DNA of 64,000 nt from Pacificispira sp040217575 (lineage in GTDB: Bacteria > Pseudomonadota > Alphaproteobacteria > UBA8366 > Aestuariispiraceae): the NCBI GenBank assembly GCA_040217575.1, contig JAVJPW010000006.1, positions 1,178,001 to 1,242,000 on the forward strand. Reading direction: 5' to 3'. Shown here piece by piece: positions 8,347 to 16,125 of the stretch. How positions within the stretch are numbered: position 1 is the stretch's first letter; each line of letters begins with the position of its first letter. The notes below the pieces were generated by a model. That model saw only the letters and a list, made by a program, of their open reading frames with translations. It was not told the origin of the DNA and searched no databases. Made by a program: the position numbers and the translations under genes.

Positions 8347-10323
8347 CTACTGACAACTGAGGCATTCTTCATATTCCGGCTGGATCGATTTCGGCATCTC
8401 GCCGGAATTGATGCGCCCGGCCAGCGGAATGGAAACCGCGCCCGATGCGGGTTTGCGGATCGTATCGTCGGCTTCCGCCCGCTGGATCGACTTCGACCGG
8501 CAGTAATACAGGCTTTTTACGCCCTGTTTCCAGGCACGGAAATGAAGTTGGTGCAGGTCGCGCTTGTGGATGTCGGCCGGCAGGAAGACGTTCAGCGACT
8601 GTGCCTGACAGATGAATTCCGAACGGTCGCCGGCATGGTCGATCAGCCAGCGCTGGTCGATTTCGAACGCGGTCTTGAAGACGTCCTTTTCTTCGTCCGA
8701 CAGGAAGTCCAGGTGCTGGACCGACCCTTCGTTGACGGAAATGGACGACCAGGTGTCGTCATCGTCCCGGCCCTTTTCCGCCAGAAGCGCTTTCAGGTGG
8801 CGGTTGCGTACCGTAAACGATCCGGACAGCGTCTTGTGGGTATAGCTGTTGGCGGCAATCGGTTCGATCCCCGGCGACGTGCCGCCGCAGATGATGGAAA
8901 TGGACGCCGTCGGTGCAATCGCCATCTTGTTGGAAAACCGTTCCATGATGCCGAATTCCGCCGCATCCGGGCAGGCGCCGCGTTCTTCGGCCAACAGGCG
9001 CGATGCCTTGTCGGCCTGGGCGCGGATATGTTTGAACATCCGTGTATTCCAGACCTTTGCCATGACGCCTTCCATCGGGATCATCATGGCCTGAAGGAAG
9101 GAATGGAACCCCATGGTGCCAAGCCCCACGGACCGTTCGCGCATGGCGGAATATTTCGCGCGGCTGAAATCGTCCGGCGCATGGTCGATGAAGTCCTGCA
9201 GCACATTGTCCAGGAACCGCATGACGTCGGGAACGAAAGTCTCGCTCTTTTCCCATTCCAGATATTTTTCCAGATTGAGTGACGACAGGCAGCATACCGC
9301 CGTGCGGTCGACGCCGTGATGGTCGATGCCCGTCGGCAGCGTGATTTCCGAACACAGGTTCGACGTCTTGACGGTCAGGCCCGCCAGCTTCTGATGTTCT
9401 GGGATCGCGCGGTTCACATGGTCGCCATACAGGATGTACGGTTCCCCGGTTTCGATCCGGGCGGTCAGGATTCGGATCCACAGGTCGCGGGCGCGCACCT
9501 TGCGGATCATCTTCTTGTCCTTGGGAGAGACGAGCTTCCATTCCTCGTCATTTTCTACCGCGCGCATGAAGTCGTCGGTGACGACGATGCCGTGGTGCAG
9601 GTTCAGCGCCTTGCGGTTCGGGTCGCCCCCGGTGGGGCGCCGGATTTCGATGAACTCCTCCACCTCCGGGTGCCAGATCGGCAGATATACCGCGGCCGAT
9701 CCGCGGCGCAGGGACCCCTGGCTGATCGCCAGCGTTAGCGAATCCATGACCCGGATGAAGGGGACGACGCCGGACGTTTTGCCGTTGCCGCCGACCGTCT
9801 CTCCGATCGAACGCAGGTTGCCCCAATAGCTGCCGATCCCGCCACCGCGGGCCGCCAGCCAGACATTTTCGTTCCACAGTCCAACAATCCCTTCCAGGCT
9901 GTCGGAGCTTTCGTTCAAGAAACAGCTGATGGGAAGACCGCGCCGCGTCCCGCCGTTCGACAGGATAGGCGTCGCCGGCATGAACCAAAGCTTGGAGATA
10001 TAGTCATAGAGCCGCTGGGCGTGGGCGCTGTCATCAGCGAAATGCATGGCAACCCGCGCGAACATGTCCTGATAGCTTTCGCCCGGCATCAGGTAGCGGT
10101 CGTTCAGGGTCGCCTTGCCAAAATCGGTCAGAAGCCCGTCGCGGCTTCGGTCCACATGGACCCGGATGCCCCGTTCGTTCTGATGCAAGTCACGGACGTC
10201 GCCGTCCAGATCCGCTTCGCTGGCGGGCCGCGGACGGGAATTTTTCGCCGCCTTGTCTATCGCACGGTTCAACTCGTCCAGATTGACGTCGTCCTTCGTC
10301 GCCTTAATCGATCCGTCCGGCAC
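8347..10323 (-). CDS. nrdA: Ribonucleoside-diphosphate reductase, alpha subunit (class Ia)
   Basis: Catalytic subunit that reduces ribonucleoside diphosphates to deoxyribonucleotides with the NrdB radical (gene at 29.7-30.6 kb). Seen: 658 residues with ISCFL (redox Cys), NLCSEI (Asn, Cys and Glu of the active site), AVCCLSSLNL (second redox Cys), a YY radical-transfer pair (SLYYCRSKS) and a C-terminal CxxC (ECLSCQ) for thioredoxin. The start is a GTG with DLHQNERGI close behind. The N-terminus is too short for the roughly 90-residue ATP-cone of E. coli NrdA, so dATP overall-activity inhibition may be absent. Two NrdR-type boxes lie about 200 bases upstream. Confidence 0.96.
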   Translation of the reverse strand: MPDGSIKATKDDVNLDELNRAIDKAAKNSRPRPASEADLDGDVRDLHQNERGIRVHVDRSRDGLLTDFGKATLNDRYLMPGESYQDMFARVAMHFADDSAHAQRLYDYISKLWFMPATPILSNGGTRRGLPISCFLNESSDSLEGIVGLWNENVWLAARGGGIGSYWGNLRSIGETVGGNGKTSGVVPFIRVMDSLTLAISQGSLRRGSAAVYLPIWHPEVEEFIEIRRPTGGDPNRKALNLHHGIVVTDDFMRAVENDEEWKLVSPKDKKMIRKVRARDLWIRILTARIETGEPYILYGDHVNRAIPEHQKLAGLTVKTSNLCSEITLPTGIDHHGVDRTAVCCLSSLNLEKYLEWEKSETFVPDVMRFLDNVLQDFIDHAPDDFSRAKYSAMRERSVGLGTMGFHSFLQAMMIPMEGVMAKVWNTRMFKHIRAQADKASRLLAEERGACPDAAEFGIMERFSNKMAIAPTASISIICGGTSPGIEPIAANSYTHKTLSGSFTVRNRHLKALLAEKGRDDDDTWSSISVNEGSVQHLDFLSDEEKDVFKTAFEIDQRWLIDHAGDRSEFICQAQSLNVFLPADIHKRDLHQLHFRAWKQGVKSLYYCRSKSIQRAEADDTIRKPASGAVSIPLAGRINSGEMPKSIQPEYEECLSCQ

Positions 10324-10482
10324 GTTTCTAACCCCCGAGGCTTCCGGCCGCGGTGCGGCCCTGTCGATATCTATCCCTATTCAATCCCCTGCGGAGGCCG
10401 ATCTGTCCCGCAGGCGCGCATTTGAACGCTGCGGCGGGACGCGGCCCTGATATGCGGGGACTTTTCCCTCTTTCTAACAGCC

Positions 10483-10491
10483 TGTGGAAAA
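10483..10491 (-). promoter_or_regulatory. DnaA-like box upstream of nrdA
   Basis: TTTTCCACA on the minus strand, one mismatch from the DnaA consensus TTATCCACA. It lies about 30 bases from the first NrdR-type box, on the side nearer nrdA. A single 9-mer match is weak alone, but nrdB has several. Confidence 0.35.
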
Positions 10492-10519
10492 AAGTTTTGC
10501 ACATTCCGGGCCAAACGAC

Positions 10520-10565
10520 CCACAATATAGTGTTATTTCCATCAAGCAGACACAAGATATAGCGA
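10520..10565 (-). promoter_or_regulatory. Pair of NrdR-type boxes upstream of nrdA
   Basis: Two 16-mers centred at 10527/10528 and 10557/10558 match the NrdR consensus (ACACWATATATWGTGT) at about 12 and 13 of 16 positions. Their centres are 30 bp apart, near three helical turns, which is the usual arrangement for this dATP/ATP-sensing repressor of ribonucleotide reductase genes. A matching pair precedes nrdB. Confidence 0.8.
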
Positions 10566-10709
10566 ACCGCGAGTCCGTGTCAAAGGCTAATCGTTACAAA
10601 TCGAAGACTCGGAAAAACCCAGCTTCCGTGCGGCTTCTATGGCCGCAATGCAGGGCATGCCTGGCCCCTGGACGACGTGTCCGGACCCGTCGCCCAACCC
10701 GACGCCGGA

Positions 10710-11807
10710 TCATCTTGGGGTCGGGTCTATTCGCCCCCGGGACGACAGCAGAATGGCAATCGGCCGGGTGCTTTCGAAGCCAGCACAGACGATCAGCGCG
10801 ATCACCATGAACGGCATCGACAGCACCATACCCACGATTCCCCAGATCTGTCCGAAAATCGCCAATGATAACAGAATGACCAATGGGCTGAGGTTCAGGG
10901 ACCGGCCCATCAGGCGGGGTTCCAGAATATTTCCGATCGCAAGCTGGATCGATGCCAGGACGACGGTCGTGACGATGAAGGGCATGATGGACGTGAACTG
11001 CACCAGCGTCAGTGCGGCGGGAAATGCAACGCCGGCCAGGGACCCGATATAGGGGATGAAATTCAGGATGAAGATCAGGATCGCCCAGAAGGCGGCGAAG
11101 TCGACTCCGATCACTGCCATGACGATGTAACTGAGGAATCCCGTCAGCGCACTGACCAACGTCTTCAGACCGATATAGTACTGAATGTCACGGCCGATCC
11201 GGTCCATCATTTCCAGCGCGCGGCGCTTGTCATCGTCTTTTGTGAAGATCGCGCGGATCTTGCCGCGAAAGGTTACCTGTTCCAACAGAATGAAAATGAC
11301 ATAGAACAGGACTGTCATCGTGTTGCCGGTCGCCGATGCCAGCGTGGAAACGGCACTGCGCAGGGTCCGGCCCAGATTGAAGTCGCCGGTCATTTCCTCG
11401 AAGGACGGCAGTTCGCTCATGCCGGTAAGCGCCAGAATCTCGTCCAGTTTGGCGTTGATGTTTTCGACATATTGCGGGACCGCGGCGCTGACCGCTTCGA
11501 CGTTGCTTTTGATCATGCTGGCCAGGAAGACAAAGGCTATCAGCAGAAACAGGATCGCAATCACAAGCCCCACGCCTTCCGAGATGATCTTGCGTCCCCG
11601 GAACCGAAGCCGACAGGCGTATGCCTTTATCGCGTCCAGGAGCAGGACGACGAAAACGGCAATCGCAAGCGGGATCAGGATCGCTTCGGCAATGACCAGC
11701 AGATAGACGAACAGTGCAAAAAGCCCGCATGCACAAAAGGCATAAAGGACCTTGCGGCTACCGTTGTCCGCTTGTGTGACGTCCGAAGCGTCCTCAGATT
11801 GCGCCAT
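10710..11807 (-). CDS. AI-2E family transporter (PerM/TqsA-like)
   Basis: Inner-membrane protein of the AI-2E exporter-like family; family members range from putative autoinducer exporters to sodium/proton antiporters, so the substrate is unknown. Seen: 365 residues, two N-terminal membrane helices (about 20-60), a third near 75-95, a soluble segment (about 100-205), then the conserved C-terminal half with FILNFIPYIGSLAG and a Gly/Pro-rich glutamate-containing loop (GNILEPRLMG). The C-terminal extension is short and basic. The gene starts 30 bases after the stop of gcrA on the same strand, so the two may share a transcript. Confidence 0.88.
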   Translation of the reverse strand: MAQSEDASDVTQADNGSRKVLYAFCACGLFALFVYLLVIAEAILIPLAIAVFVVLLLDAIKAYACRLRFRGRKIISEGVGLVIAILFLLIAFVFLASMIKSNVEAVSAAVPQYVENINAKLDEILALTGMSELPSFEEMTGDFNLGRTLRSAVSTLASATGNTMTVLFYVIFILLEQVTFRGKIRAIFTKDDDKRRALEMMDRIGRDIQYYIGLKTLVSALTGFLSYIVMAVIGVDFAAFWAILIFILNFIPYIGSLAGVAFPAALTLVQFTSIMPFIVTTVVLASIQLAIGNILEPRLMGRSLNLSPLVILLSLAIFGQIWGIVGMVLSMPFMVIALIVCAGFESTRPIAILLSSRGRIDPTPR

Positions 11808-11837
11808 TGGGCACCCGCCCTGTCGGTGTGATGCGAC

Positions 11838-12176
11838 CTAGCCGCCGGACGAGTCGTCCTTTCGGCGATAGGCGACGCCGCAATGCTTTTCGCAATAGGG
11901 TTTACCGGGGATCGCATTCTTTCCGCAGAAATGAAAATCGTCGGAACCCGGATGCCCGATCGGCCACTGGCAATGGCGTTCAACGACATGGGGCAGGGGC
12001 GGGGGCGGTGCCTGGCGCTTGAACTGGGTCGGCCGGGAAGACAGACCCAAACGGTGTGCCTTTCCAATAACCGCATTGCGTGTAACGCCACCCAGTTTCT
12101 CCGCAATTTGACGTGCGGTGTATCCGTTGGTCCACATTCCCTTGAGTACGGCTACTCTTTCGTCGGTCCAGTCCAT
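11838..12176 (-). CDS. gcrA: Cell-cycle regulator GcrA
   Basis: Sigma70-associated transcription factor of alphaproteobacteria; in Caulobacter it activates promoters carrying CcrM-methylated GANTC sites. Seen: 112 residues, shorter than the Caulobacter protein. The family N-terminus (MDWTDERVAVLKGMW) and helix-turn-helix (ARQIAEKLGGVTRNAVIGKAHRLGLS, about 21-46) are intact. A short Pro/Gln-rich linker leads to a compact Cys/His C-terminus (HCQWPIGHPG, FCGK, YCEKHC) that binds sigma70 in characterised members. The start is the family-typical MxWTDERV. Upstream sequence carries GANTC sites and NrdR-like boxes. Confidence 0.95.
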   Translation of the reverse strand: MDWTDERVAVLKGMWTNGYTARQIAEKLGGVTRNAVIGKAHRLGLSSRPTQFKRQAPPPPLPHVVERHCQWPIGHPGSDDFHFCGKNAIPGKPYCEKHCGVAYRRKDDSSGG

Positions 12177-12278
12177 TGGTCCACTTGCTCCTGTTCTTCA
12201 CCGTCTTCCGCATGGCCGGTCCCGCGTGGGCCTGCCTGTTTTTCACGTCCCGGATTGGCGTAGAGGTAGCGGTGGCGA

Positions 12279-12289
12279 GACTCGGAGTC
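12279..12289. promoter_or_regulatory. Paired GANTC methylation sites upstream of gcrA
   Basis: GACTC and GAGTC in an 11-base near-palindrome about 105 bases before the gcrA ATG, with two further GANTC sites at 12375 and 12427. GANTC is the CcrM target, and methylated GANTC marks GcrA-dependent promoters, so autoregulation is an inference. Confidence 0.45.
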
Positions 12290-12301
12290 GTTCGCGAAAT
12301 A

Positions 12302-12348
12302 CCAATACATATTGTGTCCGTTTCGTGTGTGGGCACAATATACGGCAT
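12302..12348. promoter_or_regulatory. Degenerate NrdR-like box pair upstream of gcrA
   Basis: Two half-conserved 16-mers centred at 12309/12310 (right half TATTGTGT is perfect) and 12340/12341 (left half GCACAATA has 7 of 8). The 31-bp centre spacing is the same as at nrdA and nrdB. Confidence 0.45.
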
Positions 12349-12512
12349 ATATGGCTTGCTCAAGGGTAAAATGGGAGTCGCAGTGATTTTTTCATTCGTC
12401 GCGATTCCAAGCATCGCGTCAATCCCGAATCGATGCGGGTTTTCGGGCATTTTTCCGTGTGAAGGTCGCGAAGTTTGCACGAAGTCCGCCGTATAAACGA
12501 ACAGAGCAGGCA

Positions 12513-12528
12513 ACACAATATCTTGTGT
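12513..12528. promoter_or_regulatory. Isolated NrdR-like palindrome
   Basis: ACACAATATCTTGTGT matches the NrdR consensus at 15 of 16 positions, the best match in the window, but has no partner at 30-32 bp on either side. It lies 37 bases past the stop of the small zinc-ribbon gene and 336 bases upstream of gcrA. Confidence 0.45.
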
Positions 12529-12564
12529 TCGCCTAAAAAGGGCGCTTTCGCATTTTGTCTTGGG

Positions 12565-12843
12565 TTAGCCGGCCTGTGTGACCTGATCCAGCGACGGCCA
12601 GTGCGGTCGTGTTGCGACGTCCTTGCCGCCGCACCCCGTGCATCGGACATGAACCCCGACATCCGCAACGGGAAGGGCGGGGCCGTACTGGGCGCAGGCA
12701 AGGTCCGCAGGCATGGCGGCGCTGTGGCCGCAGCGATTACACCAGCAGAAGATTTCGACACCCGCATGTGCCAGATCGCCAAGCGTTGTTCGGGGCCTGT
12801 GTTCTTCCCGCTGGGTGAGCGCGAGTTCCTTGATGCGTCCCAT
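12565..12843 (-). CDS. Small zinc-ribbon-like conserved protein
   Basis: 92 residues; family known to me only as an uncharacterised alphaproteobacterial type. Seen: a CWCNRCGH knuckle at about 33-40 and a CTGCGGKD knuckle at about 68-75, giving four cysteines spaced to hold one zinc. The charged N-terminus (MGRIKELALTQREE) and the conserved RPHWPS near the C-terminus are also visible. It is likely cytosolic. The gene follows DUF2794 on the same strand after about 110 A/T-rich bases that can hold its own promoter. No partner or pathway is suggested by the context. Confidence 0.75.
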   Translation of the reverse strand: MGRIKELALTQREEHRPRTTLGDLAHAGVEIFCWCNRCGHSAAMPADLACAQYGPALPVADVGVHVRCTGCGGKDVATRPHWPSLDQVTQAG

Positions 12844-12953
12844 CTTTCCCTCACATGTTCATTGTTTGTTCTTATATTGAATTGCCGACTGCGTAAACAG
12901 AAATTCCGCATAGATGAGCGGATGGCGGTTAGTGAGGCAGAGACGGGGGCGGA

Positions 12954-13295
12954 TCAGGCGTCGATCAGGCGCACCGGCTTGTCGAAAACCTTAAGCACTT
13001 CCACCAGAAAGCGGCTGCGTTTCAGGGTCTGCCTGCCGGACTTCACGATGAATTCCAGATTCTTGCCGTTCCGCCGCTTTGCAATCGCGAATATTGGCGT
13101 TTCATGCGTGTGCCGAAAGATTGAAAAGATGGCGACCGGGCCGTTGAAGTCGATGGCGTAGTCCCGCCATTCACCGGTGGCGACGCGCCGGGAGTACATG
13201 TTCAGAAGGCTGCGCAATTCCGCCTGATCGAAATAGATGCGGCCGGGTCGCCCGCCACGACGTCGGTAGTCTGAAAAGTCGATGAGCTGCGTCAT
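12954..13295 (-). CDS. DUF2794 family protein
   Basis: 113 residues, typical of this conserved alphaproteobacterial family of unknown function. Seen: the hallmark DFNGPVAIFSIFRHTHETP block at about 49-67, followed by basic, beta-rich sequence (IAKRRNGKNLEFIVKSG). The N-terminus MTQLIDFSDYRRR is the family-typical start, and the ATG follows a GGGAG element (minus strand). There is no signal peptide or membrane segment, so it is probably cytosolic. The upstream gene on the same strand is a lipoprotein; spacing of 151 bases argues against tight coupling. Confidence 0.85.
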   Translation of the reverse strand: MTQLIDFSDYRRRGGRPGRIYFDQAELRSLLNMYSRRVATGEWRDYAIDFNGPVAIFSIFRHTHETPIFAIAKRRNGKNLEFIVKSGRQTLKRSRFLVEVLKVFDKPVRLIDA

Positions 13296-13446
13296 ACGCT
13301 CCCGCCCAGTTGACCGGCCGAATGGCCATCGATGCGGGGAGCATATCGCAAACCGGCGCCTGCAAGGAAGGGCTTTTTGCCCGGAATCACGCCAGAACTG
13401 CAGGAGAGAACAGGTTTTGATGGATGCGGGACCGTTGCCCGCGGCG

Positions 13447-13803
13447 TCAGTTTACTTCCCGCTGATCATATCCGTAGGGATCCGGTGACCGGAAACAGTC
13501 GATTTTGCCAAGCGTACGGTAGCAATAGACGGGCGGGTCGATGATTTCTTCGTTCGGAGGGCGGCATTGAGGGCCACCGTCCCGGGACGCGCGAATGGTA
13601 TCACAGTCCAGACCTGTCATGTAGCTTGCCAGATGGTCGCCGGGTGTGCGGTCCGTGTTGATGATTACGGCGCCGGATGCCATCAGCGCGGTCGCCGGGG
13701 TCAACAGCGCGCTTTCGCATCCGGACAGTGCGACAGACGCGAAAACCATGCCCGCGGCAATCGCGGCCCGTCGTGATGTGCGGTTGAATCCATTGCGCAC
13801 CAT
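13447..13803 (-). CDS. Small lipoprotein of unknown function
   Basis: 118 residues, not recognised beyond being a lipoprotein. Seen: a basic N-terminus (MVRNGFNRTSRR), a hydrophobic stretch and a lipobox ALSGC with the lipidated C29, so export and acylation are likely. The mature part has four further cysteines (C64, C78, C93, C101 approximately), which may form disulfides, and a conserved-looking PPVYCYRTLGKIDCF segment. The residue after the lipidated Cys is Glu, compatible with outer-membrane sorting. It is divergent from the YfgM-bamB pair but nothing ties it to that pathway. Confidence 0.72.
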   Translation of the reverse strand: MVRNGFNRTSRRAAIAAGMVFASVALSGCESALLTPATALMASGAVIINTDRTPGDHLASYMTGLDCDTIRASRDGGPQCRPPNEEIIDPPVYCYRTLGKIDCFRSPDPYGYDQREVN

Positions 13804-14038
13804 GGCGTTCCCCTTTTCCTGTCCGCGATTGGCCTACCGCGGTCGAGATCAACAGTCCCGATGAGTGATGCAAGACCCGGGCCAGAAGTAAAGCGCGCGT
13901 GGGTCATTGAAAGCGCCCTGCATCACGCCGATTTTCAGCTTTGGCATGGCATTCTTGGACCGCATCGCTTATGACAACAGGTCTTGCGGTACGGCTGTGG
14001 GACGGCTAATCACCGGAACGCGCCAGCGTTGCAGCAAT

Positions 14039-14054
14039 CCGCCCTTTCGGGCGG
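14039..14054 (+). other. Short hairpin in the leader of the YfgM-like gene
   Basis: A 6-bp stem (CCGCCC / GGGCGG) with a TTTC loop ends 29 bases before the GTG start at 14084. No T-run follows. It may stabilise the 5' end or be incidental. Confidence 0.3.
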
Positions 14055-14083
14055 TGTGATAATCGATGAAGAAGTGAACGACA

Positions 14084-14734
14084 GTGGCCGATATTTTCAA
14101 CGAAATTGACGAAGAACTTCGCCGTGACAAGGCGCAGGAATGGTGGAGCCGATACGGCAAGATTGTCATAGCCGTGTGCGTGGTCATCGTCCTCGGCGCG
14201 GCAGGATATACCTGGTACGAACAACAGCGTGTCGCCGAAGAACGTGCGCTGGCCGACCGGTTTGACGCCGCCCGTGTACAGGCTGAAGCCGGTGACTTGA
14301 GCGGGGCAGCGGGGGCTCTGGAAGCCCTTGCCGATGAGGCAGGAGTTGCGGGTGTCGAACTGGTGGCGCGGTTCCATCGCGCGGGCCTGCTGGGTACCGA
14401 TGGCGACCATGCAGGCGCGGCGGAAGCTTATGCCGCCCTGTCGCAGGACAGCGCGGTCCCGGCATTGTACCGCGACCTTGCCACGGTGATGGAAGTCCTG
14501 CATGCCGGGCGCGCCGGCGGCGATCGCGCCGAACTGCTGGACCGTCTGCAGCCGATGACGGTGGATGCTTCGCCCTGGCGGCATACCGCAAGAATGATCG
14601 CGGCTTCGCTGGCGATTGGTGCGGGCGATTTGGATGCCGCCAAGGAATATCTGCGTCAGGTAGCCGACGACCCGCAGGCGCCGGGAAGTGCCCGCGGTCA
14701 GTCGGCGGAAATCCTGCAAGCCATCGGTTCGTAA
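14084..14734 (+). CDS. YfgM-like tetratricopeptide membrane protein
   Basis: Single-pass inner-membrane protein with a periplasmic TPR domain, corresponding to YfgM, an ancillary factor of the SecYEG translocon that hands clients to periplasmic chaperones in E. coli. Seen: 216 residues, charged N-terminus (EIDEELRRDKAQEWW), one membrane helix (about 25-43), then Ala-rich TPR helices. The start is GTG 14084, giving the family-typical MADIFNEIDEELR. BamB follows after 9 bases; the yfgM-bamB-der order is conserved in proteobacteria and supports all three calls. Confidence 0.88.
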   Translation: MADIFNEIDEELRRDKAQEWWSRYGKIVIAVCVVIVLGAAGYTWYEQQRVAEERALADRFDAARVQAEAGDLSGAAGALEALADEAGVAGVELVARFHRAGLLGTDGDHAGAAEAYAALSQDSAVPALYRDLATVMEVLHAGRAGGDRAELLDRLQPMTVDASPWRHTARMIAASLAIGAGDLDAAKEYLRQVADDPQAPGSARGQSAEILQAIGS

Positions 14735-14746
14735 GGTCCGGTCGTG

Positions 14747-16084
14747 ATGCAGGGGCTGTCCTTCAAACAAATGATCGGCAAGCCGGTGCTTGTCGCCGCG
14801 CTTGGCGTGCTGGTCCTGACCGGCTGTTCCCTGTTCGAGGATGAGGAAACGCCGCTTCCGGGCACGCGGATTGCCGTTCTGGTCAGCGACAGTGACGCTG
14901 ACCCGGACCCGCGCCTGTCGGACCTTGATGTGCTGCTGCCGCCACCCTACCCGAACGACGCGTGGCCGCAGGGCGGGGGATATCCCGATCATGCCATGCA
15001 TCATCTGGAGGTCGGGGACACGCTGCGTGAAATCTGGAGCGTCGATATCGGCGATGGTGGCGACGGTGCCCGCCGGTTGCTGTCCGGGCCCGTGGTGGCT
15101 CAGGGCCGTGTCTATACGATGGACGCCGATTTTGAAGTCCGCGCCTACAATGCCGAAACCGGTGCGCTGATCTGGAGTTACGAGGCCGACGTCCCGGACG
15201 AGGATGATGAGGCTTTCGGCGGCGGTGTGTCCTATGCCGACCATATGGTGTTCGTCACCACTGGATATGCCCGCGTATTTGCCCTGAATGCAGCGACGGG
15301 CCAGCTGATTTGGGAAGAATCCACCCCCGGCCCGATCCGTGCGGCGCCATCTATCGGTGAAGGCAAGGTTCTGGCAATTTCGATCGACAACCGCGTTACC
15401 GCCTATGATGCCGATACGGGCGAACAGCTTTGGTTCCATGCGGGCTTTGCAGAAACCGCGGGCCTCCTGGGTGGCGCCAGCGCGGCAATCACGGACCGGA
15501 TCGCCATTGTCCCCTATTCGTCGGGGGAGGTTTTTGCCCTGCGCCTGTCCACCGGACGCGCAAGCTGGTCTGACAGTCTGGTATCCACGCGCCGGGTCGA
15601 TGCACTGGCTCAATTGTCGGACATTCGTGGCCGGCCGATCGTTGATCGCGGCGCGGTCTATGTCATCAGCCATGGCGGGCGGATGGTGGCGCTGGATCTG
15701 GAATCCGGTGCGCGCGCCTGGGACCGCCGGATCGGCGGGATTCAAACGCCGTGGATTGCGGGTGAATTCATTTATGTCATCACCCTGGATCAGCAGGTCC
15801 TGTGCGTCACCCGCCGGGGCGGGCGAGTCCGGTGGGCAACGCCGTTACCGAACTACGAGGATCCGGAAGACCTGGAAGATCCGATCACCTGGGCCGGGCC
15901 GGTGCTGGTTTCCGACCGGCTTCTGGCGGCGAACTCGCTGGGGGAACTCTGGTCCATATCCCCCTATGACGGGACGCCACTTGGCAGGGTCGATTTCGGT
16001 TCCGGCATTTCGATCCCGCCCGTCGTTGCCAACGGAATCGTGTACGTTCAGACCGACAGTGGCGAGTTGATCGCCCTTCGCTGA
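14747..16084 (+). CDS. bamB: Outer membrane protein assembly factor BamB
   Basis: Lipoprotein of the BAM complex that helps insert beta-barrel proteins into the outer membrane. Seen: a signal sequence with lipobox (VLVLTGC, C27), then an eight-bladed PQQ-type beta-propeller with recurring blade signatures such as VYTMDADFEVRAYNAETG, VFALNAATGQLIWE and VTAYDADTGEQLW. About 445 residues, slightly longer than in E. coli. ATG 14747 is preferred over the adjacent in-frame GTG 14744; AAGG lies 10 bases upstream. The gene stands between yfgM and der. Confidence 0.94.
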   Translation: MQGLSFKQMIGKPVLVAALGVLVLTGCSLFEDEETPLPGTRIAVLVSDSDADPDPRLSDLDVLLPPPYPNDAWPQGGGYPDHAMHHLEVGDTLREIWSVDIGDGGDGARRLLSGPVVAQGRVYTMDADFEVRAYNAETGALIWSYEADVPDEDDEAFGGGVSYADHMVFVTTGYARVFALNAATGQLIWEESTPGPIRAAPSIGEGKVLAISIDNRVTAYDADTGEQLWFHAGFAETAGLLGGASAAITDRIAIVPYSSGEVFALRLSTGRASWSDSLVSTRRVDALAQLSDIRGRPIVDRGAVYVISHGGRMVALDLESGARAWDRRIGGIQTPWIAGEFIYVITLDQQVLCVTRRGGRVRWATPLPNYEDPEDLEDPITWAGPVLVSDRLLAANSLGELWSISPYDGTPLGRVDFGSGISIPPVVANGIVYVQTDSGELIALR

Positions 16085-16125
16085 CGGACGCCGTCGGCGG
16101 AATTCTTTTCAGATAGGTTCACACC

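Larger units (their letters stand above)
10324..10709. other. nrdA promoter region
   Basis: 386 bases without a gene, between the nrdA start and the 3' end of the AI-2E family gene (both minus strand). It carries the NrdR-type box pair (10520-10565) and a DnaA-like 9-mer (10483-10491, reverse complement TTTTCCACA). A plausible A/T-rich promoter segment lies around 10490-10540. Nothing coding is seen. Confidence 0.6.
12177..12564. other. gcrA upstream region
   Basis: 388 bases without a supported gene between the gcrA start and the 3' end of the next minus-strand gene. It holds four GANTC sites (12279-12283, 12285-12289, 12375-12379, 12427-12431), a degenerate NrdR-box pair (12302-12348) and an isolated near-perfect palindrome (12513-12528). 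Plus-strand open frames here show no family features. Confidence 0.55.

Noticed and set aside
10697..10726. Stem ACCCGAC / GTCGGGT at the end of the AI-2E family gene as a terminator
   Set aside because: One arm lies within the coding sequence and the loop contains the stop codon; no T-run follows on the minus strand.
14006..15745. Minus-strand frame of 579 codons across the YfgM-like gene and bamB
   Set aside because: Antisense shadow of two well-supported genes; no family resemblance.
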